Origin: an uncultured Candidatus Melainabacteria bacterium
Lineage (GTDB): Bacteria > Cyanobacteriota > Vampirovibrionia > Gastranaerophilales > Gastranaerophilaceae
DNA length: 38,013 bases
Direction: 5' to 3'
Assembly (NCBI GenBank): GCA_934747325.1
Contig: CAKVGW010000013.1
Coordinates: forward strand, 1-38,013
The translations under genes were made by a program, and so were the position numbers. Within the stretch, counting starts at the first letter, position 1. Each line of letters starts with the position of its first letter. This document shows positions 7,392 through 19,463 of this stretch, one piece after another. The notes under the pieces are model-generated. The model searched no databases. It was given only the letters and a program-made list of their open reading frames with translations, and was not told the DNA's origin.

Positions 7392-7859
7392 ATGGGAATA
7401 AGATATCATTATGTGGACAGCCCTCTATTTAAAATAGAATGCACGGCAAAAATATGCGAGCGTCATTTTATACAAATTTTTAAGAAAAAATTTGCTAATA
7501 TAGGAATTACGCAAGGTGAATTTTGCGTTTTAGACACGATAGTAAGAAGTCCGGAAATTTCACAAATTGAACTTGCAAGGCTACTTTTTAAAGGAAGGGC
7601 GCATATTACTCAGATGTTGAATTCTCTTGAAGAAAAAGGGCTTATTAAACGTTCAAATAAGACTAAAAACGGACGTCAGGTGAGAGAAACGTCACTAACA
7701 GAGAGCGGACACGAGATTTACAAAACTATTTGCGAAGAATTAGACAAAAATTTTGAACACATGACAACGTTTTTTGATGGTAAAGACGAAAAACTTATCA
7801 GTTATCTTGAAGAAATCAAAGATATTATTACAAATGGTGAAAAAGTGAAAATCGACTGA
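7392..7859 (+). CDS. MarR-family winged-helix transcriptional regulator
   Basis: A 155-residue dimeric DNA-binding regulator. The winged helix-turn-helix occupies ~45-115: ITQGEFCVLDTIV, then ISQIELARLLFKGRAHITQMLNSLEEKGLI with the recognition helix, then the wing around RSNKTKNGRQVRETSLTESG. Helices at both ends (ICERHFIQIFKK... and DEKLISYLEEIKDII) form the usual dimer interface. I chose the ATG at 7392. The ATG at 7332 lies upstream of a consensus promoter whose transcript would begin just before 7392, so the shorter protein is the one that can be made from it. It is divergent from flagellin, sharing a 195-bp region, and 184 bp before the GH13 gene. The ligand and targets are unknown. Confidence 0.88.
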   Translation: MGIRYHYVDSPLFKIECTAKICERHFIQIFKKKFANIGITQGEFCVLDTIVRSPEISQIELARLLFKGRAHITQMLNSLEEKGLIKRSNKTKNGRQVRETSLTESGHEIYKTICEELDKNFEHMTTFFDGKDEKLISYLEEIKDIITNGEKVKID

Positions 7860-7915
7860 TTTTTACAAGAATAATACATCATTTGATTTTATCATTTGTT
7901 TATTATAAAATTTTC

Positions 7916-7944
7916 TTGTCAAAAGGTTAGATAGTGTGTATTTT
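7916..7944 (+). promoter_or_regulatory. Candidate promoter of the giant GH13 gene
   Basis: TTGTCA (7916-7921), 17-base spacer, TATTTT (7939-7944). The predicted leader is about 95 nt to the GTG at 8044. Confidence 0.5.
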
Positions 7945-8043
7945 ATACAATATTAATTTTTGTAAAATTTTTCATTTACATGCCGAAAATTGAGCAAAAA
8001 AAAATATTTTGCACTCTTTATATATATGAAGGAGTACTCAAAC

Positions 8044-11000
8044 GTGTTTATAAGTAAGATTAATGGGATTTCTAATAAGATTGGATTTAAGGGCTACCAG
8101 CACGTAAAAAACAATGTTGGCGAATCAATTATGAAGTTTAACTATCCTTATGACAGCGATAAGGAAACTTGTGAAGTTCATATTTATAAGGCTGTACCTG
8201 ACAACAAGTATAACTACAAGTTGTCAGACGAACCGATTGCGAAAATTCAATTGAAACCTGAAGGCGTAAACGTTAATCTTCAAGACATTACAAACTTGGA
8301 TAAAGATGCTCCGTTTGCTTATAAAATAGTTAGAAAAGATAAAAACACAGGTAAAGTTATTTGGGAAGGCGCAGATACAGGCGCAAAAATGAAACAAATC
8401 AATGACGGTTATGGCTTTAGACTTCATACCGATAAAGAACAAGCGTCATTAAAAGACGAAAAAGGAAATTCAATAAAAGGTTCAAACGGGCAAGAATTTT
8501 CTTACGAAACATCACGCTTCCAAGACGGTCCTATTGAAAAATATCAGTACTCTCTAGTTTCTCGCAAAGGCACAACTCCAATGGTACAAGGTGCAGCTTA
8601 TTTAGCTATGCCGGATTCCTTCATGCCTGGGGCTATGTACAGAGGCTTTAGCGATGCAAACACAGGTGAAATTTTCGTTGATAAAGATTACCAAAAGAAA
8701 ATGGAAGGCGTAATTAAGACCTTCTCAAATTCTTATAATGGAAGCATTGCAGGATTGCAAGAAGGTATTCCTTATTTGAAGAAACAAGGTTATAAAGTTT
8801 TATTCTCAACTCCGATAGCAAACGGTGATGATGTTTCAGCGCACAGCTATTGGAACAAAAACAACATGCAAATCGCATCAAAAATGGGTAACACTGAAAA
8901 CTTCAACTCCTTCATGAAAGATTTGTACAAAAACGGTATGAAATACGTTTATGATGGTACTTTTACTTCTGAAGGTTTGGAAGGTATTCACTTCCAATAC
9001 GCTTTAAGATGGGCTGACAAAAATCCTCAAAGTTACCACTGGTTTAGAATGACCGGTTTAAAAGATAACAATTTAGGTTTAGGTATTGTTCCTCAAAATA
9101 AAGAAAATTTAAGACACAGAGTTGTAAACGCTCCTTATAACTACGAATTACAATCAAACGGTACTTATAAAAAAGTTGCAAATCCAAATTACAACCCTAA
9201 TAAAGAAACTTTGGTTCAACTTTATGACGCTTCTCAAGTTACGGAAGGTCAAAACAAAGCTTTAGATAAGGCTATCAAAAACTATCAAAATTTGACATCA
9301 GGCAAAGAACTTGATATCAACAGCCACGATGATACATTAATTAACTATGTTTTCCAAATTGATCCTAAAGAATACCAAGCAAGAATTGATGTAATCAACG
9401 ATTTGAACAAAAATCACGGTAAAAACTTAAAGCTTGATACACCGGATGGAACAATTATGGCTTGTGAATTTTCTAATTTCAAAATTGACAAGAAAACAGA
9501 AGGCGGTTTCGTAACTTGGGATGCTAACACAGATATGGTTAAAATGAATTACCATATTTCAGGCTATGACGAAAAAGCATTGCAAGCAATTCCTGATGAA
9601 AATATGCGTGCGCACGAAAGAGAATTGATTGAACGCGGTTCTAAAGAAGTTCAAGATATGGCAATTCAAGCAGGTAAATATTGGACTAACAATGTTAAAG
9701 ATGTTCAAACTATGTACACTGCACAAACTATCGGTAGCGCGAAGACTATTGAAGGCATCAATAAATTAATCGCAGAAGAAAAATTACCAAAAGAAGTTAG
9801 TCTAACAAACGAAGCTTTAAACAACATCCTAAACGGTCAATATATGCTTTCACCAAAAGGTATTTTACCAAAAGATGATGTTACTGTGAAGGCTTTGATG
9901 AAAATGCCGCTTGACGCTTTAGAGTTGGGCGAAAATACGGTTGGCGTTTTATCAACTTCTTATTTCTCAAACAGAGCCACAACAGACGAAACAATCGGCG
10001 TTTCAAGATTTGATTTAATGAAACAAAATAATCCGCATCTTGTTAAAGAATATGCTCATACTTACAACAAAGTAAACGCTTTGTTCCAAAACGAAATCAA
10101 GGATTTTGCAGATAAGATTATTAAAAAAGTTGATTCAGCATCTGATGAAAAACTTCTTGATAAAAACGGTGATTATACGGAATATGGCGAATACGTAATG
10201 GATTTAGTCGGCAAAGAAATTACTAAATACGCTATGTTGAAAGCAATTGCAGGAGATAATTTAAAAACAAAACTTCTTAATACAAATGAAATTACTTATG
10301 ACTATGACGCATTAAAAGACGGCACTACCCTAAAAGCTTTGGGTATTAATGCTCATAGCCCTGAAGAAGAAGCAAACCTTTTGGAAAAGAAATTTGAAAA
10401 AGGCTTGAAGAAATTATCAGCATCAGATGTTTCTTATGTAGCTGATTCGATTTCAAAACGTATTGCAGGTACTGATACTTCTAGTTTTAGATTAGCAGAA
10501 GCTCTTGTTGACAGAGCAAGCTTGGGTCTTGATTGGAGATTAGATGCTGCAAAAGACGTTATGGACATGGATGCTATCAGAAACGGTGACAATGATTTTG
10601 ATGACACTTGGAATGATGTAATTCAGTTCTGGAGTAAATTTGTTCAAGGCGTTAAGCAAAACAACCCTAACGCTTATATCGTTGCGGAAATTACCGATGT
10701 ACCTCAACTAATGCAAGATACAACCGGTTCAAAAGTATGGCCAAACGGTGGTAACACTGATTTGGGCGGAAGATTTAACGGTGAACCTGACGCGATGGTT
10801 AAATTCTTCAACGAAACAGGTATCACATCAGAAGCAGGCTATTCATATTTCTATACAGATTTGTTGACTCATTTCTCTAAAGAATTTGAAAGAGGTCAAG
10901 GCTTCTCATATACTCACGACAGCTTGAAAAACCGATTTGATTTGTTGCTTGAAACAAGAAACATTGATTATTTAAGAAACCTATATACATTTATGGGCAA

Positions 11001-12864
11001 CCACGATAAACCAAGAATGATTCATTGCTTGGCTTTGGATATGGGCTTGTTCCATAACGTTGACAACAAACGCCAACACGCGGTTGAATCAATGCAAATT
11101 TTGTCAGGCACAAAATCTATCGAAGAAACACCTATTGAATTCAGATTAAACGCTGATAATAAAGATTATATGAGAACAGTTAGCACAAGAGCAGTTGCGA
11201 TGAGCAAATTGTTGAGTCAAATCGTAAACGAAGATTTGAAAGGCATTGCAACTCAAGATGATATCAAGAATATCAGCCAAGCTCTTGTTGATTTGGCTAA
11301 CGGAAACTATTTAGGTGAAGGTCAAAATATCAATTATCAAACTATTAATATCAAAGAACTTTCAAGTCTTGATGATGCGTTCTCTACAATTTTAAAGATG
11401 GCTGAAAAACACGGTTTAAAACTAAGTGAAACAGAACGTAAGCAATTAATAGCAGATATTGTAGCACAAGCTAACAAAATGAATCTTGACAACTACCAAG
11501 TTCATGGTGATTTTGATTGGACATCATTGGATGATAAAACAAGAGAAAGTAATTATGAAGCAGGTAAAGCTGTTTTAGGCGACAAAGGCGATTTTAGCAG
11601 ATACAGCTTGTACACTGTTCAACTTACAAAATTATTAAAAGATGCTTATTTGAAATCTGAAAAAAAACCTGCTGCTAAAGATGCAATCTTTGCCGGCATG
11701 AAAGATTTTGCAGAAAAATATGATAGAGAAACTGTTAAAAATAATACAAAAGAACTTCCTAAATATGAAGACGCTAAAATCAGTATGAAGAAAAACGGCT
11801 ATGCAGCAAGAGATTTTAAAACTGCAATGGCTATGGCAATTAAGCAAGCTGAATTTAATACAGGAAAAACAATCGCTAACAAAGATAAAATTATTGATAC
11901 TGTTTATAAATCAGCGACTGAACCTGCTGTTGCTAAAGCTTCTATGATTATGGAATCTTTAGGCGGTTTGTTTGGCAACCCTACAATGTATGGCGGCGAT
12001 GAAATGGGCATGACAGGTTATGAAGAAAAAGCTAAAAACGTTTACCTTCAAAACCGTAACGCTCTTCCTTGGACAGAACTTGATGAAAACAGCTTAATCG
12101 GCGGTTACAGAAAGAGTGTTCAAGCTGCGATGAACGGCGCGCTTGCAGCAAGAAGCAACCCAGAATTACACGCATTAAACGACGGAACTCCTTATGCTTT
12201 AGATGTTCAAGCACACGGCAAGACCAGAGAAAAAGTTCAAGAAAGATTAGCAGAAATCAGAAGAGAATTAGATGCTAATCCAACTGAAAAACAAAAAGAA
12301 ATTCTTAAGAAAGAACAAAGAGAATTAACAAAAGATTTGGCTAAGCTTGCTTATATGATGCAAAGTGCAAACGGTGATATTACCGTAACACTTATGAATT
12401 CAGGTGAAATAGAGCACGATAGCAGAGTTGATTATTTCAAAAAATATAATATTGAAGATGAAAAGGCAAGAAAGAAATTCTTCGCTGATAATAATATAGA
12501 ATCAATCAACCCTGATAACAGATATGTTCCAATTCAACCAAAAGCAGAAATGGATAGCATTGTTTTAGGTTCAGCAATCGCATTGCCTGTCGGAACAGTA
12601 TTTATGAATGCAAATGCTCGTGATAAAGCTAGATATGTTGTAAACGAATTTGGTCAAATCGTTAAAGAAGGCGGCGGAAAAATTGTTATGGACGGTTTGA
12701 CTTCTAAAAACGGTGTTATGATTTTAAGACATCTTAAAAAAGTAGCATTCAAAGGTAAACAGCATAAAACATACTTTAATCCTCAATACAACTTCGCTTC
12801 AAATCCTTACCAAAAGGCTGAAACAGTTGAAGAAGGTCAAAAGTTGTCAATTTTATCTAAATAA
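8044..12864 (+). CDS. Giant alpha-amylase-family (GH13) glycoside hydrolase, 1606 aa
   Basis: Acts on alpha-glucans; the exact bond specificity is not readable. Order: a beta-sandwich-like N-terminal part (~35-140), start of the barrel (GIPYLKKQGYKVLFSTPI at ~241), a degenerate region I (YVYDGTF at ~302), region II with nucleophile Asp834 (GLDWRLDAAKDV), region III with acid/base Glu882 (VAEITD), region IV with Asp988 (GNHDKPR), then a late-barrel YGGDEMGM at ~1316. The gaps between 302 and 830, and between 988 and 1316, are several hundred residues longer than in ordinary GH13 enzymes and look helical. There is no signal peptide, so it is probably intracellular. I chose GTG at 8044 because AAGGAG lies 9 bases upstream; the TTG at 7990 has no such site. 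The C-terminus carries VAFKGKQ, a peptide seen elsewhere in the window. Confidence 0.9.
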   Translation: MFISKINGISNKIGFKGYQHVKNNVGESIMKFNYPYDSDKETCEVHIYKAVPDNKYNYKLSDEPIAKIQLKPEGVNVNLQDITNLDKDAPFAYKIVRKDKNTGKVIWEGADTGAKMKQINDGYGFRLHTDKEQASLKDEKGNSIKGSNGQEFSYETSRFQDGPIEKYQYSLVSRKGTTPMVQGAAYLAMPDSFMPGAMYRGFSDANTGEIFVDKDYQKKMEGVIKTFSNSYNGSIAGLQEGIPYLKKQGYKVLFSTPIANGDDVSAHSYWNKNNMQIASKMGNTENFNSFMKDLYKNGMKYVYDGTFTSEGLEGIHFQYALRWADKNPQSYHWFRMTGLKDNNLGLGIVPQNKENLRHRVVNAPYNYELQSNGTYKKVANPNYNPNKETLVQLYDASQVTEGQNKALDKAIKNYQNLTSGKELDINSHDDTLINYVFQIDPKEYQARIDVINDLNKNHGKNLKLDTPDGTIMACEFSNFKIDKKTEGGFVTWDANTDMVKMNYHISGYDEKALQAIPDENMRAHERELIERGSKEVQDMAIQAGKYWTNNVKDVQTMYTAQTIGSAKTIEGINKLIAEEKLPKEVSLTNEALNNILNGQYMLSPKGILPKDDVTVKALMKMPLDALELGENTVGVLSTSYFSNRATTDETIGVSRFDLMKQNNPHLVKEYAHTYNKVNALFQNEIKDFADKIIKKVDSASDEKLLDKNGDYTEYGEYVMDLVGKEITKYAMLKAIAGDNLKTKLLNTNEITYDYDALKDGTTLKALGINAHSPEEEANLLEKKFEKGLKKLSASDVSYVADSISKRIAGTDTSSFRLAEALVDRASLGLDWRLDAAKDVMDMDAIRNGDNDFDDTWNDVIQFWSKFVQGVKQNNPNAYIVAEITDVPQLMQDTTGSKVWPNGGNTDLGGRFNGEPDAMVKFFNETGITSEAGYSYFYTDLLTHFSKEFERGQGFSYTHDSLKNRFDLLLETRNIDYLRNLYTFMGNHDKPRMIHCLALDMGLFHNVDNKRQHAVESMQILSGTKSIEETPIEFRLNADNKDYMRTVSTRAVAMSKLLSQIVNEDLKGIATQDDIKNISQALVDLANGNYLGEGQNINYQTINIKELSSLDDAFSTILKMAEKHGLKLSETERKQLIADIVAQANKMNLDNYQVHGDFDWTSLDDKTRESNYEAGKAVLGDKGDFSRYSLYTVQLTKLLKDAYLKSEKKPAAKDAIFAGMKDFAEKYDRETVKNNTKELPKYEDAKISMKKNGYAARDFKTAMAMAIKQAEFNTGKTIANKDKIIDTVYKSATEPAVAKASMIMESLGGLFGNPTMYGGDEMGMTGYEEKAKNVYLQNRNALPWTELDENSLIGGYRKSVQAAMNGALAARSNPELHALNDGTPYALDVQAHGKTREKVQERLAEIRRELDANPTEKQKEILKKEQRELTKDLAKLAYMMQSANGDITVTLMNSGEIEHDSRVDYFKKYNIEDEKARKKFFADNNIESINPDNRYVPIQPKAEMDSIVLGSAIALPVGTVFMNANARDKARYVVNEFGQIVKEGGGKIVMDGLTSKNGVMILRHLKKVAFKGKQHKTYFNPQYNFASNPYQKAETVEEGQKLSILSK

Positions 12865-12913
12865 TAAGTTGTTTTTATAAAAAAAATATCTTTTGCTGCA
12901 AGAAAAAAAGTTT

Positions 12914-13108
12914 TTAAAGCATTCTTTCTAAACTTGCATTCATCTCTGCAGTACATTTTGCTAATGCTTCTGCAGAAATTTCTGCTGTGTCTTGGATTAA
13001 TGATCCTGCGATTAAAGTTGATTGCTGTGACATTTTTAAACATTTAACTGCATATTGAGCCTGAACATCAGGTGTCATAGCACTTCCACCAATAGAACTT
13101 ATATCCAT
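12914..13108 (-). CDS. YjfB-like putative motility protein, 64 aa
   Basis: A short protein beginning MDISSIG, with Gln/Ala/Met/Ser-rich helices (QAQYAVKCLKMSQQ, AEISAEALAKCTAEMNASLERML). The size, the MDI start and the composition fit the small YjfB-type family that often accompanies flagellar genes. Biochemical activity is not established for that family. GAGG lies 7 bases before the ATG, and a near-consensus promoter (13140-13168) drives it alone. It is convergent with the GH13 gene, with 49 bp between their stops. The flagellin gene 6 kb away is consistent with a motility connection, but that link is an inference. Confidence 0.75.
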   Translation of the reverse strand: MDISSIGGSAMTPDVQAQYAVKCLKMSQQSTLIAGSLIQDTAEISAEALAKCTAEMNASLERML

Positions 13109-13139
13109 AACTAAACCTCATATTGATTGTGACAAAATT

Positions 13140-13168
13140 ATTATATCATATTTTATATACGATTTCAA
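13140..13168 (-). promoter_or_regulatory. Near-consensus promoter of the YjfB-like gene
   Basis: Minus strand TTGAAA (13168-13163), 17-base spacer, TATAAT (13145-13140). The transcript would start about 25 bases before the ATG. Confidence 0.75.
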
Positions 13169-13194
13169 TAAACACCTATTATTTTAGAGGGGGA

Positions 13195-13223
13195 TTGAGA
13201 ATAAATTAACAACGAGTTATACT
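13195..13223 (+). promoter_or_regulatory. Promoter of the secreted glycine-rich protein gene
   Basis: TTGAGA (13195-13200), 17-base spacer, TATACT (13218-13223). AGGGG lies 7 bases before the ATG at 13249. Confidence 0.7.
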
Positions 13224-13248
13224 GGTAAAAAATATTAGGGGTATTTTT

Positions 13249-13962
13249 ATGTTTAATAAACTTCTTTCAATTTTAATTTTATTTTCAATAATTAGTATGA
13301 ATACACTACCTATATTTGCAGAATGCTGTGAAACCACTAAAGCTATTGAACACTTAAATGTTCATAAGAATGCTCCATGTAATGTGGTAACAATTACAAA
13401 TCTTAGAAAAACTGTTGAACGCGGTAATGTTTTGCAATTCGTTTTTGACGAAAAATATTTTTCAAAATGCTCACAAGCAGGGACGTTGGTGCATTTCACA
13501 GTTCCACAGGCTCTTTATACAACAGAAGGCACGCTCCTTTTGCCTTGTGGAACAAAAATTGTTGCAGAAGTAACAAATGTAGAAAAGCCAAAATGGTTCA
13601 ATAAAAATGCTAGGGTTAGCTTAGTATTCAGGAAAATAGTTTTACCTGACAATACTTGTATTGATATAAAAGCCCGACCATTTACAAAAGACTATAAGCT
13701 TAAGGAAGGACCTTGGACTACAGCTGGTAAATTGACTTTATCTACATTAACACTTGGTATTGCAGGCGCAGGTGCAGGCGTAGGCTTTGCATTCATTCCA
13801 ACACCAGCTAAAATTGGCACAGGTTTGGCTATAGGTATTCCTATTGGTTGCGGAGTCGGTTTAGCATTAGGGTTAATAACTCCCGGCTGTCATTATAAAG
13901 CTAAAAAAGGCGAAAATGTTTATGCAATTTTGCTTGAAGAATTTAGTTTATGTAATCAATAA
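13249..13962 (+). CDS. Secreted or envelope protein of unknown function with a glycine-rich helical segment
   Basis: A 237-residue protein with a Sec signal peptide (residues ~1-24, cleavage probably after IFA). The mature part has several cysteines (ECCETT, NAPCN, KCSQ, LPCGTK, NTCID, GCHY) and a beta-rich domain with LPCGTKIVAEV...NARVSLVFRKIVLPDNTCIDIKA, a pattern seen in envelope proteins with LP.GT...G.V repeats. Residues ~160-215 form two glycine-rich hydrophobic stretches (GIAGAGAGVGFAF, GIPIGCGVGLALGL), like a glycine zipper or membrane hairpin. The start is fixed by AGGGG and a good promoter. It ends in a hairpin shared with the convergent gene. I do not recognise a specific family. 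Confidence 0.8.
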   Translation: MFNKLLSILILFSIISMNTLPIFAECCETTKAIEHLNVHKNAPCNVVTITNLRKTVERGNVLQFVFDEKYFSKCSQAGTLVHFTVPQALYTTEGTLLLPCGTKIVAEVTNVEKPKWFNKNARVSLVFRKIVLPDNTCIDIKARPFTKDYKLKEGPWTTAGKLTLSTLTLGIAGAGAGVGFAFIPTPAKIGTGLAIGIPIGCGVGLALGLITPGCHYKAKKGENVYAILLEEFSLCNQ

Positions 13963-13988
13963 AAAAATGCGCATTAGCGCATTTTTTT
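13961..13988. terminator. Bidirectional terminator shared by two convergent genes
   Basis: A perfect 12-bp stem (13961-13972 with 13977-13988) with an ATTA loop, A-run on one side and T-run on the other. It overlaps both stop codons: the plus-strand TAA at 13960-13962 and the minus-strand stop at 13990-13988. Confidence 0.9.
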
Positions 13989-14412
13989 TAGTTATGATTT
14001 GATTTAATTTCGTCTTTTACAACTTCTTTTTGTTCGTCTTTAAGTTTCAACTCAGCTTCACGAGCCTTTATCATAGCTTGAAGAATCGTATCATCTTGAG
14101 CTTGTTTTTTAATATCTGCAAAAACTGATTTCAATTCTTCATCACTTAAACCTTGCGGTGCTTTCATGCAAACAACGAGTTTTTGTTTTCTAAACGTAAA
14201 ATACGCAGCAACCATAATTCCCCAAAGCAAAAGTCCTTGAATTAGTCCGATAGAAGGTAATGATTCAGTAAATGATGCGCCGAAGTTCCAAAGGTGCATG
14301 CAAACCCAGCCTGGGAATGCGCCGAAACCGGCAGCCAAGCAAGTTACGATAAAACCTGCCATAATTAATCCTCTAATCCCGTTTATCTGTATAACATTAA
14401 AATTCTTTTTCA

Positions 14413-14413
<1 letters not shown>
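13988..14413 (-). CDS. Small membrane protein of unknown function, 141 aa
   Basis: Two membrane helices, ~15-45 (LIMAGFIVTCLAAGFGAFPGWVCMHLW) and ~55-75 (IGLIQGLLLWGIMVAAYFTF), are followed by a charged cytoplasmic helical tail rich in Lys, Glu and Asp. I do not recognise the family. Its ATG overlaps the ligA stop as TAATG, and AGGTG precedes it, so translation is coupled to ligA. It is the last gene of the envelope/ligA run and ends at the shared bidirectional terminator. Confidence 0.8.
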
Positions 14414-17626
<3,213 letters not shown>

Positions 17627-17680
17627 TTATACCACCCCATTATTAATGGAATATTGAAAGTGTTAATAGAAAAAGTTAAT

Positions 17681-17743
17681 GGTGCAAAGAATTGCACCCT
17701 ACTTTTTATAACTAATTTTCCATTTTCAACTTTCCATTTTCAA
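17681..17743. repeat. Hairpin plus short direct repeat between DUF4330 and O-antigen ligase genes
   Basis: Hairpin GGTGCAA (17681-17687) with TTGCACC (17692-17698), then two copies of TTTCCATTTTCAA (17717-17729 and 17731-17743) with a 14-base period. No T-run follows the hairpin, so it is unlikely to be an efficient terminator; it looks like a small non-coding repeat insertion. Confidence 0.55.
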
Positions 17744-17749
17744 TTGATA

Positions 17750-18286
17750 TTACCCTACTTGATTATTTGCGCCATCATCTTTTACGTCTGAATCAGTAGT
17801 TACTCTTACATCAGAAATAGTTCCGTTAAACTTATAACTTCCTCCTTCTAATGTAACAGGCAAGCCCATTTTAATTTTATTACCGCCAACAACAGCACCG
17901 TCTTTTGTAATCTTCGCTGTATCGGTAATTGTTACAACAGCATCATAGATTGCAGGTTGAGTCGGGTCTTTAACTAAAATATATTGCTCAACTGCTTTAG
18001 AAGACGCAACAGCGGTTTTCCTAACATCTGAAGATACTTCTAAAACATTTAATTCTGTATAAGGCACATTTCTGATTGTAATAAATGTTTTATCGTTAGC
18101 TTTGATAGGAAAATCTTCGCCTGTAACAGTTACACCTCTTAAAAATACTTGAAAAGTAATTGGTGATGTCGCTTCAATTTGCTTATCGGCTGTTTGTCGA
18201 AAATGTTTTGTTGTTATAACTCCAACTATAAGTGCGATAATTACGCCTAATACAATTAAAATATCTACTAAGTGAAAATTTTTCAT
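17750..18286 (-). CDS. DUF4330-type membrane-anchored protein
   Basis: A 178-residue protein with a single N-terminal membrane anchor (~6-25, DILIVLGVIIALIVGVITT) and a periplasmic beta-rich domain. The middle (FQVFLRGVTV) and the end (GNKIKMGLPVTLEGGSYKFNGTISDV) match the DUF4330 pattern. No biochemical role is established for this family. GAAAGG precedes the ATG. It lies between the heptose kinase and O-antigen ligase genes, which supports an envelope-related role, but that is only context. Confidence 0.72.
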   Translation of the reverse strand: MKNFHLVDILIVLGVIIALIVGVITTKHFRQTADKQIEATSPITFQVFLRGVTVTGEDFPIKANDKTFITIRNVPYTELNVLEVSSDVRKTAVASSKAVEQYILVKDPTQPAIYDAVVTITDTAKITKDGAVVGGNKIKMGLPVTLEGGSYKFNGTISDVRVTTDSDVKDDGANNQVG

Positions 18287-18307
18287 ATTTTACCTTTCTT
18301 TGTTTTT

Positions 18308-18340
18308 GCCCCTCACCCTAATCCTCTCTCGCAAGGGGCG
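18308..18340. repeat. C/G-rich dispersed repeat, family B, copy 2
   Basis: GCCCCT (18308-18313) and AGGGGC (18334-18339) form a short stem around CACCCTAATCCTCTCTCGCA. The CCCTCACCCTA...CCTC wording matches the reverse complement of the island at 4590-4641. It lies between the heptose kinase and DUF4330 genes. Confidence 0.5.
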
Positions 18341-18368
18341 ATGGAACATGCGCAAACCTAATATTCCA

Positions 18369-19382
18369 CTAAATTTCTAATACAATTCTTTCAGGCACAG
18401 AATCTAAAATTTCATCAATGCTTGTTGTTGCACAACCAAACTGCTTAACTACAATTCCGGCTGCAATATTTCCGATAATAGCAGCATAAACAGGTTCTGC
18501 TCCTGCGGCTAAAGCCAGTGCATAAACAGCTGTGACAGTATCACCTGCACCTGTAACATCAAAGACTTCTGCTTTATTAAAAACAGGAATATGTGTGTAC
18601 TTATTATCAGGTTCAACAACAACCATGCCATCTGCACCGCAAGTAATTAAAATTGCATCCGCGCCTGTTTCTTTTAGTAATTGATTTCCTGCTTTCAGAA
18701 AGTCCTCTTTGCCTCTCAAATACAAACCTACATATTTTTGTGTATCTGGAAGATTTGGAGTCATAGAAGTAATTCCCTTATATCTTCCCAAATCTCTTTG
18801 TGCGTCAACTATAACTTTTTTATCGTATTTTTTTGCAGTATCAACAACTGCCTTAATTACATTATCAGTAAGCGTTCCGATATGATAATCAGATAGAATT
18901 ACAGCGTCATGCAAAGGAACAAGTTTTTCAATTTCTGCAATCATTTTTGCTTCTGTTTCTTTAGAAATTGGAGCATTTGTTTGTCTATCTATTCTAACAA
19001 TTTGCTGAGTTATTGAATGAGAGCAAGAACCTGAAATTCTTGTTTTTGTAATTGTTTTTCTGCATTTATCAACTATTAAAGAAGAACAATCTATGTTAGC
19101 TTCCTTAAATGCGTTTTTTAAATCGTTTGCTTGATAATCATCACCAATGATTCCGATTACGCTAACCTTTCCGCCATTGATTTCTGAAACGTTATGTGCA
19201 GCATTAGACGCACCACCTAAAATAAACTTTGTATGTGTATGTTGTAAAATCAAAACGGGAGCTTCTCTTGAAATTCTTTCTGTATCACCATAAACCATTT
19301 CATCTAGTGCTAAATCGCCGACTACAAGAATTTTTGACTCTCCTATTTTTTTGATTAAATCTATTAGTTTTTCTTTATTCAT
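18369..19382 (-). CDS. rfaE1: D-glycero-beta-D-manno-heptose-7-phosphate kinase (PfkB family)
   Basis: Phosphorylates heptose-7-phosphate at C1 in the pathway to ADP-heptose for the LPS inner core. The 337-residue length equals the kinase half of HldE; no nucleotidyltransferase half follows. Motifs: VVGDLALDEMVYGDTERISREAPV (20-43), the LGGASNAAHNV substrate region (55-65), LSDYHIG (163-169) and the PfkB catalytic DVTGAGDTV with Asp281. GAGAG precedes the ATG. It begins a minus-strand run with DUF4330, O-antigen ligase and ligA. The family also contains other sugar kinases, but the SREAPV motif is specific to the heptose kinase. Confidence 0.92.
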   Translation of the reverse strand: MNKEKLIDLIKKIGESKILVVGDLALDEMVYGDTERISREAPVLILQHTHTKFILGGASNAAHNVSEINGGKVSVIGIIGDDYQANDLKNAFKEANIDCSSLIVDKCRKTITKTRISGSCSHSITQQIVRIDRQTNAPISKETEAKMIAEIEKLVPLHDAVILSDYHIGTLTDNVIKAVVDTAKKYDKKVIVDAQRDLGRYKGITSMTPNLPDTQKYVGLYLRGKEDFLKAGNQLLKETGADAILITCGADGMVVVEPDNKYTHIPVFNKAEVFDVTGAGDTVTAVYALALAAGAEPVYAAIIGNIAAGIVVKQFGCATTSIDEILDSVPERIVLEI

Positions 19383-19394
19383 ATTAATCTCTCA

Positions 19395-19423
19395 TTGCCT
19401 TAAAACGAAATATCCTATATAAT
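19395..19423 (+). promoter_or_regulatory. Promoter of the acidic membrane protein gene
   Basis: TTGCCT (19395-19400), 17-base spacer, TATAAT (19418-19423). The -10 overlaps that of the opposing heptose kinase promoter. Confidence 0.7.
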
Positions 19424-19443
19424 GTATTTATATCTTACTACAA
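19416..19443 (-). promoter_or_regulatory. Candidate promoter of the heptose kinase operon
   Basis: Minus strand TTGTAG (19443-19438), 16-base spacer, TATATA (19421-19416). The two divergent promoters share -10 bases, so polymerase can probably occupy only one at a time. Confidence 0.45.
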
Positions 19444-19463
19444 AAAAGAAAAGAGAGTTAGAC

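Noticed and set aside
7990..8043. TTG start for the GH13 protein
   Set aside because: No ribosome site precedes it, while GTG at 8044 has AAGGAG at a good distance.
12837..13043. A second minus-strand frame overlapping the YjfB-like gene
   Set aside because: It overlaps a better-supported gene with a promoter and ribosome site, and has a basic, cysteine-rich composition typical of an out-of-frame shadow.
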